From Thioclava indica (GTDB lineage Bacteria; Pseudomonadota; Alphaproteobacteria; Rhodobacterales; Rhodobacteraceae): DNA of 56,610 nt. Positions 1 to 6,783 of this stretch are shown piece after piece. The notes beneath the pieces were generated by a model. The model did not search any database. It saw only the letters and a program-made list of their open reading frames with translations, and was not told the DNA's origin. The DNA lies in NCBI RefSeq assembly GCF_000714545.1, contig NZ_AUNB01000019.1, forward strand, positions 1 through 56,610. The letters run 5' to 3'. Each line of letters starts with the position of its first letter. Position 1 is the first letter of the stretch. Made by a program: the position numbers and the translations under genes.

Positions 1-34
1 CCCTCCGGTAAACCCGGGGCGGTTCAATGCTAGA
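1..34 (-). mobile_element. Possible terminus of an IS3-like insertion sequence (cut by window edge)
   Basis: Read on the minus strand this stretch begins TTGAACCGCCCCGGGTTTAC and continues into CGGAGG. From memory this resembles the terminal inverted repeat of IS3-family elements found in alphaproteobacteria. No transposase is visible, because the rest of such an element would lie to the left of the window. The family assignment rests on recall of the end sequence only. Confidence 0.3.
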
Positions 35-267
35 TGAGACTGACCTTGCAAATGGTGCTTTCTGCGCATCGCGCACTTCTGTCTGGGCGTAAGCTACTTC
101 TGCTTTATCGCTATCGCGTCGTAGGTCTTTCTTGTGGTCTTCGATCGGTTTCGTGAGACGACGTTTAATTCATGATCTTTTGCAGGATCTACCCCATCGC
201 GCCACACCATTACTCACTAAGCATCTGACACTCCGGGCCGTTGGCCCTGCGTATCATATGCCGTTCG

Positions 268-448
268 CCGGGGCGCTGCCCCGGACCCCGCGCCGTCCGC
301 GGGACCGTTGGGGCGTCGTTCGCCACTCCCCCTCCGGCCTCCCCCTGGCGTCTTCCGACGGACCATAGGGGCGCTCGCCGCCCCCTCTGGACATCCCAGG
401 CCGCTGTCTGCGCGACCAGAGGGTCGTCGTTCTGCACTCCCCCTCTGG
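268..448. repeat. GC-rich palindrome and imperfect direct repeats
   Basis: A perfect 7-3-7 hairpin (CCGGGGC-GCT-GCCCCGG) lies at 268-284. A 24-nt unit, CGTCGTTCGCCACTCCCCCT plus CCGG, occurs at 314-337 and again at 425-448 with three mismatches, 111 bp apart. A third related C-rich block is at about 372-396. The core GGGGCGCTGCCCC of the hairpin recurs at 3904-3916 and, inverted, at 4027-4039, so the same palindromic family brackets the recombinase module. Confidence 0.65.
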
Positions 449-573
449 ACACCCCCTGCGCCCGGGGGAGGCCGCTTGGGCGCGCCTCCCCCGACCCCCC
501 ACCAGCATTGCGCCGAAACCTGACGGACCGCGGGCCAAGGCCCGAGCGGTTGCGCATGAATTGCCGCCGAGGC

Positions 574-623
574 GTCCGGGTTTTGGTCGCACGGTCGGGA
601 TGACGCGCGACCAAAACCCGGAC
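574..623. repeat. 17-bp perfect inverted repeat before the PemK-like gene
   Basis: Arms GTCCGGGTTTTGGTCGC (574-590) and its exact complement (607-623) are separated by 16 nt. The repeat ends 57 bp before the start of the PemK-like gene at 680. It has no U-tract on either strand, so a simple intrinsic terminator is unlikely. An operator, a recombination or replication site, or a stable 5' leader hairpin are all possible. Confidence 0.75.
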
Positions 624-679
624 ACCCCGTGGGGAACGGAACGGGAGCGTGTCGATCTTTCCCAAAAATGGAGAACCCC

Positions 680-1225
680 ATGTTCGACAACCTTCCTGCT
701 GTGTCTGAGAAAGCAACGCAGGCTTGGTCCGAGACCGTGCGCTCTGGCGACATCGTCTCGTTCCGCTTTCCCGCCAACGAGGGCAAGAGCGGCCCCGCAC
801 CAAAGGCCCGTCCTTGTCTCGTCCTTGCGGCAGCCACGATTGCCGGGCAGCGCTGGCTCACCATCGCTTATGGCACCTCGGTGACCGAGAAGGTCCGCAA
901 AGGCTATGCGATCCCGCTTGGCTCACGCGATGCGCATCTGGCTGGGCTTGAACGCGCGACGGCGTTTCGTGGCGATCGCATCGTGATTGTGCGCACCAAC
1001 CATTCCGCTTTCGCCATCAGCCCGATCTTTCGCACCCCGGTTCTGGGGCGGCTGTCCGGACGACCGCTGGCACGGATGCGTGCGATTCAGGCGCGGCTTC
1101 AAGCCGAGGCCGATATCGCTGCCGATCGTCGTGCGGAACGCCGCCGTGCCCGCGTCGATGAGCGCAAATCGCTGATCCAGGCAAGAGCCCGGGCTGCGGC
1201 GCGCGCGGTCATCACCGGCACCTGA
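680..1225 (+). CDS. PemK/MazF-like (SH3-barrel) protein, accessory
   Basis: The 181-residue product has an N-terminal segment with the pattern G-D-I-V-S-F ... K-A-R-P-C-L-V-L typical of the PemK/MazF barrel, followed by a basic, Arg/Ala-rich helical tail of about 60 residues. I chose ATG 680 because GGAGAA sits 6-10 nt upstream; an in-frame ATG at 668 lacks a comparable site. MazF-like proteins are often endoribonuclease toxins. No antitoxin gene is recognisable directly upstream, and the long tail is unlike a minimal toxin, so it may have another role on the element. It is followed, on the same strand, by an unknown gene with a 71-bp gap. The fold call is family-level inference. Confidence 0.55.
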   Translation: MFDNLPAVSEKATQAWSETVRSGDIVSFRFPANEGKSGPAPKARPCLVLAAATIAGQRWLTIAYGTSVTEKVRKGYAIPLGSRDAHLAGLERATAFRGDRIVIVRTNHSAFAISPIFRTPVLGRLSGRPLARMRAIQARLQAEADIAADRRAERRRARVDERKSLIQARARAAARAVITGT

Positions 1226-1296
1226 CGCTAACTCCTTCCGGCAGCGTCAGCTCGCCCGACGCTGCCGCCTTTCCCTCTCTCAACAGGAGTTCCCAA

Positions 1297-1704
1297 ATGC
1301 GCGTTCCCAACATCATCCCCAGTGGAAATACCCACCGGATCATTCTTTCATCCCCCGATCAGCGGACACCGGATATCGACCGGATCCAGGACATCGCAGC
1401 CGATGCGACCGGCGCCCTGCGTGCGGCTCTGCAATCGGTCTCCGAGCTATCAGAAGGGGTCGCCGAAGACATCGCCACCGAGCTGACTGCGCTCGAACGC
1501 AGACTCGAGTTGCGCGACACGATCCGCGACGGGGCCCGGGCCGAGATTACGCTCTGCATCGACCGGCTCGAAGCCTTCCTTCCCGACGAAACGGTGGAGG
1601 CGTTTCGCGATGCTCTCACGAGGGCGCTGACCCTCTCGCAACGCGTCGCGGATCTAATCGCGGCGGAGCAAGATCTCCGCCGTATTCGGTGGGGTGGCAG
1701 ATAA
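1297..1704 (+). CDS. Hypothetical acidic helical protein, accessory
   Basis: This 135-residue product is not recognised. It is rich in Ala, Glu, Asp, Leu and Arg, has no membrane segment or signal peptide, and from about residue 25 to 130 looks almost wholly alpha-helical with heptad-like spacing, which suggests a coiled coil or helical bundle. The start at 1297 follows AGGAG at a good distance. It lies between the PemK-like gene and the recombinase module, on the same strand, so it is probably cargo or a regulatory partner of the integrative element. An antitoxin-like role for the upstream PemK-like protein is possible, though the gene order would be reversed from the usual. No function is assigned. 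Confidence 0.6.
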   Translation: MRVPNIIPSGNTHRIILSSPDQRTPDIDRIQDIAADATGALRAALQSVSELSEGVAEDIATELTALERRLELRDTIRDGARAEITLCIDRLEAFLPDETVEAFRDALTRALTLSQRVADLIAAEQDLRRIRWGGR

Positions 1705-1921
1705 GCCAAACCACCCAACTTGGGGCGCGGTTTCAGTAAGGGATCTGCGCCCCCTTTCTCGAGGGGTCAAACTCAAAAATCCAAATAATTTCGAATTTTC
1801 TTTCGTTATTAAAACAATACTTTACGGCGAAATTAGACGCCTCCGCCCAAGTTTTTGCTTCTGCAACTCGGGGAGCCGAACACGTTCAATCCACCCAAAA
1901 TTTAGACCACGAGGCGCACCC

Positions 1922-2101
1922 ATGCAGGCACCAAAAACCACACTGACCGCAGCCAACGAAAACCCCGGCGGACCCACCCGGATCGAGATCGCGCCGACCG
2001 GCCTTGTCTCGCTTCTCGGCCGGGCTGCCGCTCGCCGTTTTGTCGAGGCCGCCACGCCCGCCAACAGCACCACCGCCCCGACCGAAAGGACCGCCCAATG
2101 A
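1922..2101 (+). CDS. Small protein translationally coupled to the serine recombinase
   Basis: A 59-residue protein starting at ATG 1922, preceded by GAGG, ends in TGA at 2099-2101, which overlaps the recombinase start (ATGA at 2098-2101). It is rich in Thr, Ala and Pro with a central I-E-I-A-P-T-G-L-V-S-L-L-G-R segment, and no known domain is recognised. The overlap implies translational coupling, a position that in integrative elements is sometimes held by a directionality factor or another small partner. That role is inference. The upstream 1705-1921 stretch is noticeably AT-rich for this genome and may carry the promoter. Confidence 0.5.
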   Translation: MQAPKTTLTAANENPGGPTRIEIAPTGLVSLLGRAAARRFVEAATPANSTTAPTERTAQ

Positions 2102-3669
2102 CACGCGCCGCCATTTACGCCCGCTATTCTTCCGACCGCCAGAAAGCCACCTCGATCGAAGACCAGATCGCCATGGCGCGTCGCGAATGCGACCGCAAAG
2201 GTTGGACCGTTGTCGAAGTCTTCGATGACCGCGAGATGACCGGTCGCAACATGCGCCGCCCTGGGTTGCAGAGATTGAAGGACGCAAGTGCGCGCGGCGA
2301 AATTGATGTCGTCGTGGTCGAGGCGCTGGACCGCCTGACCCGCAAGGTCGCTGATGCTCTCAACCTATTCGATCTTTACCAGTTCCAAGGCGTGGAGCTT
2401 TATTCTGTTAATGAGGGCAAACAGGACTTCATGCGTGTCATGCTGCTTGGCTTTGGTGCTCAGGAAGTTTCGGCGAAGATCTCGGTTCATACGCGCCGTG
2501 GTATGCAGGGGGCTATTTCGCGCGGGCGCTTGCACACCAGCGCCTATGGCTACCACAAGCGGGAGGAGCCGGCTAACACGAACCGCGAAATCGCCCCGGA
2601 AGAGGCTCGGGTCGTGCTTCGGATCTTTCGCGAAACTGCCGAGGGGCGTTCGGCTATGGCGATTGCAAAAGGGTTGAATGCAGATCGTATCCCGGCACCC
2701 AAAGGCGGCACTTGGGAGCCCTCGACGATCCGCGGCCGCAAAGATCGCCAGGAAGGCATTTTGAACAACCGCCTCTATATCGGCGAGGCCTCGGTGTGCA
2801 AATTCGGCCGCCGCTACCATCCCGAGACCGGTGCAAAGGCCATCTATTCGACTGAGGAAGATATGGTGCAGAAAACCTTCGAAGAACTGCGGATCATCCC
2901 GCAGGATCTTTGGGATCAGGTGCAGGCCGAGCGCGCGACGCGCACGCGCCGCGCAACCGTCTCGGGAAACCCGCAGGCGGCGCGTCGTTCCAAGCACCTT
3001 CTGAGCGGCCTGCTGGTCTGCGACTGCTGCGGCGCCCCTTATATCAAGACGAGCAGGAACCGCTTTCAGTGTCGCGAAGCCCGCAAGGGGGCCTGCAACA
3101 ATAAGGTCACGATCCGTCAGGACCGGATCGAGGCGCGTGTCTTCGACGCACTGCGCGCCGAGCTTCGCAACGCGGATCTGATGGGGCAATTCGAGGCTGC
3201 GTTTCAAGCCGAGCTGCGCGCGCTCGAAAGCACCGATTTCGGCGCTGCGATCAAGGCTGCAAAAGCGCAACTTGCGTTGGCTCGCAAGGCGCGCGACGGC
3301 ATCATGCGCGCGATCGAACAGGGCGCTGATTTTGCGGATTACAGCGCGCGCGACAAGGAACTCAAAGCCGAGATGGCGGCACTCGAAGATCGGATCGCGC
3401 ATTTGGAGGCCCAACAGGCCGAGAAAGACGCCACACCGCCCGATATTCCCGCGATCTTCGAGGCGGCGCTAAAAGACCTTGAAGCGTTGCTCGGCGATCC
3501 CGATCTCGTCGCGCGTGCCAACGAAGAACTCGCAACCTTGGTCCGAAGTATCACCCTCCTACCGGACCCCGAGTCCAAAGACGGCCTGGCTGCCGAGATC
3601 CACATGGATCTCGGCAGTTTGCGTTCGAGGGCATGGGATAGGGATATGTCGCAAGGGCAATCGTCGTGA
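2098..3669 (+). CDS. Large serine recombinase (integrase)
   Basis: This 523-residue protein is a site-specific recombinase of the large serine family. The N-terminal resolvase domain starts with Y-A-R-Y-S-S-D-R-Q, placing the likely nucleophile at Ser11, followed by S-I-E-D-Q, and by L-D-R-L-T-R near residue 80. A recombinase domain follows (about 150-270), then a zinc ribbon (C-D-C-C-G near residue 305, with C-R-E-A-R-K-G-A-C downstream) and a long charged coiled coil from about 370 to 480. Length and domain order match intact members. Such enzymes catalyse integration and excision of genomic islands or prophages between attP and attB. The gene is close to the right border of the accessory stretch, as expected if it lies near one attachment site. 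The att sites are not visible. Confidence 0.9.
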   Translation: MTRAAIYARYSSDRQKATSIEDQIAMARRECDRKGWTVVEVFDDREMTGRNMRRPGLQRLKDASARGEIDVVVVEALDRLTRKVADALNLFDLYQFQGVELYSVNEGKQDFMRVMLLGFGAQEVSAKISVHTRRGMQGAISRGRLHTSAYGYHKREEPANTNREIAPEEARVVLRIFRETAEGRSAMAIAKGLNADRIPAPKGGTWEPSTIRGRKDRQEGILNNRLYIGEASVCKFGRRYHPETGAKAIYSTEEDMVQKTFEELRIIPQDLWDQVQAERATRTRRATVSGNPQAARRSKHLLSGLLVCDCCGAPYIKTSRNRFQCREARKGACNNKVTIRQDRIEARVFDALRAELRNADLMGQFEAAFQAELRALESTDFGAAIKAAKAQLALARKARDGIMRAIEQGADFADYSARDKELKAEMAALEDRIAHLEAQQAEKDATPPDIPAIFEAALKDLEALLGDPDLVARANEELATLVRSITLLPDPESKDGLAAEIHMDLGSLRSRAWDRDMSQGQSS

Positions 3670-4048
3670 GGCGGGGTCGAGAGATGCAAGGCGGGCCATC
3701 GCTCTTCGCCTCTGTCGAAGCGCAAGGGAGGCCATGTGGCGCTTCGATGCGCTGCCTGCGCCCGCACCAGGCCTAAGATGTTCGCCAGAGAGCGATCAAC
3801 GGGCTGCGCGATGCTTACGGGTTGGCAAACCAAGCCTTCATTGTCATTCTAGCCCTTCAACCATCAAAGCCCGGAGCAAAAACGACAATCAACGGTCGGG
3901 CAAGGGGCGCTGCCCCCGCCTGCAGTGCAGGCTCCCCCGGGATATTTGCAAAGAGCGAAATGGGGGGGGCGCGCCTTGGGTTTCGCTCTTGAGAAATATC
4001 CCGGGGGTGAATGGCGCAAGCCAGAGGGGGCAGCGCCCCCTTTCCCGC
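3670..4048. other. Intergenic stretch between recombinase and mttB
   Basis: No gene is supported here. The first 230 bp (3670-3900) show nothing I can name; the boundary of the integrative element, and so one attachment site, probably lies in it. The rest is occupied by a large nested palindrome described separately. Both flanking genes end here, so transcription is convergent. Confidence 0.6.
3902..4042. repeat. 141-bp nested palindromic element / bidirectional terminator
   Basis: Three pairs of inverted arms are nested symmetrically: 3902-3917 with 4026-4042 (AAGGGGCGCTGCCCCC, one extra C on the right), 3934-3947 with 3994-4007 (CCCCCGGGATATTT, exact), and 3951-3960 with 3981-3990 (AAGAGCGAAA, exact). 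Transcribed from either side it would fold into one long interrupted hairpin. The right outer arm lies just 6 bp past the mttB stop. Similar GC-rich palindromes with a TATTT core are, from memory, scattered between genes in Rhodobacterales genomes. Bidirectional termination of the two convergent genes is the simplest role. Confidence 0.75.
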
Positions 4049-5605
4049 TTACAAAAACGCGTCCGGTACGGCGGCTTTTTTCTGTGCCACATAGGCATCA
4101 AGCGCCTCGGCGATCGCGGGGTCAAGCGCCGGGGGTTGGTAGTCGCCCAGCATCTTGGCCACCCGTTTTTCCGCCAGCGCCATCGTGTCAGGTGCGCCCT
4201 GCTCGTCCCAAGTCTCGAAGGGGCGGTAATCCAACAGGTTGGTACGCCAGAAGGCGTCGATGTAGTTGGCTTGGGTGTGGGCGCAACCAAGGTAATGCCC
4301 CCCCGGCCCGACCTCACGGATCGCATCCAGGGCTTGGGCGTTTTCACTCATATCGATGCCAGCGGCGAGCTTGTGCAGATAGCCAAGCTGATCGGCATCC
4401 ATCACGAATTTCTCATAAGATGACACCAGCCCGCCTTCGAGCCAACCGCAGGCGTGCAGCATGAAATTCACCCCTGCCAGCAGCCCGGTATTCAGCGTAT
4501 TGGCGCTTTCATAGGCGGCCTGCGCATCGGGCAGTTTCGAGCCGGTAAAGCCCCCCGCCGAGCGATAGGGCAAGCCTAGGCGGCGCGCCAGTTGCCCCGC
4601 ACCCAGCGTGATCTGTGCCGCCTCAGGCGTACCGAAGGTGGGCGCGCCGGAGTTCATGTCGATCGAGGTCACAAACGCGCCGAAAATCACCGGCGCACCG
4701 GGGCGGATCAGTTGGGAATAGGCGACGCCGGCCAGCACCTCGGCCAGCACCTGTGTCAACGTGCCCGCGACAGACACAGGCGCCATCGCGCCGCCCACGA
4801 TGAAGGGCGAGATGATACAAGCCTGCCCTGCCCTCGCATAGGTTTCCAGCGCGCCCATCATCGTGCCGTCAAAGGTCAGCGGCGAGTTTATATTGATCAG
4901 CGAGGTCATCACTGCGTTTTCGTCAACGAACTGATCGCCAAAGAGAATTTTCGACATCTCGACGGAATCTGCGGCGCGCGAGGGCTCGGTGACCGACCCC
5001 ATATAGGGCTTGTCGCCCAGCGTCATATGCGCGTGCAGCATATCCAGATGACGCTTGTTCACGGCCACATCGGTGGGCTCGCAAACGGTGCCGCCGGAAT
5101 GGTGCAGCCATTTCGACATCTGCCCGAGTTTCACGAAATTGCGGAAATCGGTGATCGTGGCGTAGCGCCGCCCGTTCGCACTGTCGCGCACAAAGGGCGG
5201 GCCGTAAACCGGGGCCAGCACAAGGTTGCGTCCGCCGATCTCGACGTTGTGATCGGGGTTGCGAGCGTGCTGGGTGAACTGGCTGGGCGCAGTGGCGCAT
5301 AGCTTGCGCGCCAGACCACGCGGGATGCGCACCCGCTCGCCGTCGATATCGGCCCCGGCCTCGCGCCAGAGCGCCAAAGCATCGGGATTTTCGACAAAAT
5401 TGACGCCGATCTCTTCGAGAACCGTCTCGGCATTGGCCTCGATGATCTGGAGCGCCTCTTCGTTGAGCACCTCGAGATTGGGGATATTGCGCGTGATGTA
5501 GCGGGCAAATTCGATCCGCACCGCCGTGCGTTCGGCACGTCGTGCAGCCCCGCCACCGCCGCGTGCGCGCCGACCCGTGCGTTCACCCAATTCCGAATCG
5601 GCCAT
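4049..5605 (-). CDS. MttB-family methyltransferase (non-pyrrolysine type)
   Basis: The 518-residue product belongs to the trimethylamine methyltransferase (MttB) superfamily, whose members transfer methyl groups from quaternary or tertiary amines to a corrinoid protein or another acceptor. Family-like stretches include I-G-V-N-F near residue 65 and G-G-H-Y-L-G-C-A-H-T near residue 435. There is no in-frame TAG, so it is not the pyrrolysine-dependent type; non-Pyl members include glycine-betaine methyltransferases. The start at 5605 follows GGAGG; the longer frame upstream adds an unlikely Arg/His-rich leader. No corrinoid protein or activase gene is adjacent. It lies 71 bp downstream of aglK on the same strand and could be read from that operon, although the functional link is unclear. 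The exact substrate cannot be told. Confidence 0.85.
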   Translation of the reverse strand: MADSELGERTGRRARGGGGAARRAERTAVRIEFARYITRNIPNLEVLNEEALQIIEANAETVLEEIGVNFVENPDALALWREAGADIDGERVRIPRGLARKLCATAPSQFTQHARNPDHNVEIGGRNLVLAPVYGPPFVRDSANGRRYATITDFRNFVKLGQMSKWLHHSGGTVCEPTDVAVNKRHLDMLHAHMTLGDKPYMGSVTEPSRAADSVEMSKILFGDQFVDENAVMTSLININSPLTFDGTMMGALETYARAGQACIISPFIVGGAMAPVSVAGTLTQVLAEVLAGVAYSQLIRPGAPVIFGAFVTSIDMNSGAPTFGTPEAAQITLGAGQLARRLGLPYRSAGGFTGSKLPDAQAAYESANTLNTGLLAGVNFMLHACGWLEGGLVSSYEKFVMDADQLGYLHKLAAGIDMSENAQALDAIREVGPGGHYLGCAHTQANYIDAFWRTNLLDYRPFETWDEQGAPDTMALAEKRVAKMLGDYQPPALDPAIAEALDAYVAQKKAAVPDAFL

Positions 5606-5676
5606 GCTTGCCTCCGCCCGTTGCTTTCCCCTGAAACTAGCCGGGGCATGCGAGCGCGCATGGCCTGCTTGCGACA

Positions 5677-6765
5677 TCAGCGGTAAAGAAGCGACCGCCC
5701 GTCCGCGAAGAGATGGATCTTTTCAGGATCAGCCGCCAGCGTCACCGTGGTGCCGCGCAGCCCGTTATGGATGCCCGGCAGCTTGGCAATCACCGCATCA
5801 CGCCCGCCTTGGGGTTCGAAATAGAGCAGCGTCACCTCGCCCAGCTTTTCGGTGATCGCGACCTTGCCGGTATAGCAGCAGTTTGTCGCGTCACCGGGGA
5901 CGAAATCTTCGGGGCGGATACCGATGTTCACCTGACGGCCCATATCGCTATCGACCGTGGCCACATGCGAGCGCGCCTTGACGCCGTTTTCCAGCGTGAC
6001 CTCGGTTTGCGCGCCCGTCCCGGTGATCTTGCCGGGGATCAGGTTCATCGCGGGACTGCCGATGAATTGCGCAACGAACTCGTTTTCGGGGCGTTCATAC
6101 AGATCCAGCGGGCTGCCGACCTGCGCGATCCCCTTATTGGCCAGCACCACGATGCGGGTCGCCAAGGTCATCGCCTCGACCTGATCATGGGTGACGTAGA
6201 TCATCGTCCGGTCTGGCATGGATTCCTTGAGCTGGGCGATCTCGATCCGGGTGGCCACGCGCAGCGCGGCATCAAGGTTGGAAAGCGGCTCGTCAAACAG
6301 GAACACCTTGGGATCGCGCACGATGGCGCGGCCAATTGCGACGCGCTGGCGCTGCCCGCCCGACAGCGCCTTGGGCAGGCGATCCAGATAGTCGGTCAGT
6401 TGCAACATTTTCGCCGCCTTCTCGACAGCGGCGTTGATCTGATCCTTGCTTTGCTTGGCGATCTTAAGCGCAAACGCCATGTTATCGCGCACCGTCATAT
6501 GCGGATAAAGCGCGTAGGACTGAAACACCATCGCGATGCCGCGATTGGCGGGGGGCACGTCATTCACCCGCACCCCGTCAATTTCCATCGTCCCGCCGGT
6601 GATCTTTTCCAGCCCCGCGATCATGCGCAACAGCGTGGATTTTCCGCACCCCGATGGCCCGACAAACACGACCAGTTCGCCCGATTTGATGTCGAGGTTG
6701 ATGTCTTTGAGGACATTCACCTCGCCATAGGATTTCGAGATATTTTCCAGTTTCAGATCGGCCAT
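5677..6765 (-). CDS. aglK: Alpha-glucoside ABC transporter ATP-binding protein
   Basis: This 362-residue MalK/UgpC-type ATPase powers uptake of alpha-glucosides. Walker A is G-P-S-G-C-G-K-S-T at residues 36-44, the ABC signature is L-S-G-G-Q-R-Q-R-V, and Walker B ends in L-F-D-E-P. The C-terminal third is the TOBE/MalK regulatory domain (I-G-I-R-P-E-D). It is the fifth gene of the aglE-F-G-A-K operon, 18 bp after aglA, with a good GGGGGAAAG ribosome site. In characterised rhizobial agl operons the same gene order occurs. Confidence 0.92.
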   Translation of the reverse strand: MADLKLENISKSYGEVNVLKDINLDIKSGELVVFVGPSGCGKSTLLRMIAGLEKITGGTMEIDGVRVNDVPPANRGIAMVFQSYALYPHMTVRDNMAFALKIAKQSKDQINAAVEKAAKMLQLTDYLDRLPKALSGGQRQRVAIGRAIVRDPKVFLFDEPLSNLDAALRVATRIEIAQLKESMPDRTMIYVTHDQVEAMTLATRIVVLANKGIAQVGSPLDLYERPENEFVAQFIGSPAMNLIPGKITGTGAQTEVTLENGVKARSHVATVDSDMGRQVNIGIRPEDFVPGDATNCCYTGKVAITEKLGEVTLLYFEPQGGRDAVIAKLPGIHNGLRGTTVTLAADPEKIHLFADGRSLLYR

Positions 6766-6783
6766 TCTTTCCCCCTCTGCGTC

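Larger units (their letters stand above)
1..679. other. Gene-poor left flank with GC-rich repeats
   Basis: I find no convincing gene in this stretch. Positions 1-230 are of ordinary base composition and hold a minus-strand reading frame of about 57 codons that is open to the window edge but has no start codon. From about 250 to 520 the DNA becomes extremely GC-rich, with C-runs, short palindromes and imperfect direct repeats. Long overlapping open frames there on both strands are a by-product of the composition. A strong inverted repeat at 574-623 closes the region just before the first real gene. Confidence 0.6.

Noticed and set aside
210-864. Overlapping long minus-strand frames in the GC-rich left flank
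   Set aside because: They coexist in several frames, are built of Pro/Arg/Gly repeats and result from C-rich composition; no ribosome site or family match.
2365-3414. 349-codon minus-strand frame opposite the serine recombinase
   Set aside because: Antisense shadow with no recognisable domain; the recombinase on the other strand has full motifs.
4049-5605. Pyrrolysine (amber) codon in the mttB homologue
   Set aside because: The reading frame contains no TAG; the protein belongs to the non-pyrrolysine branch.
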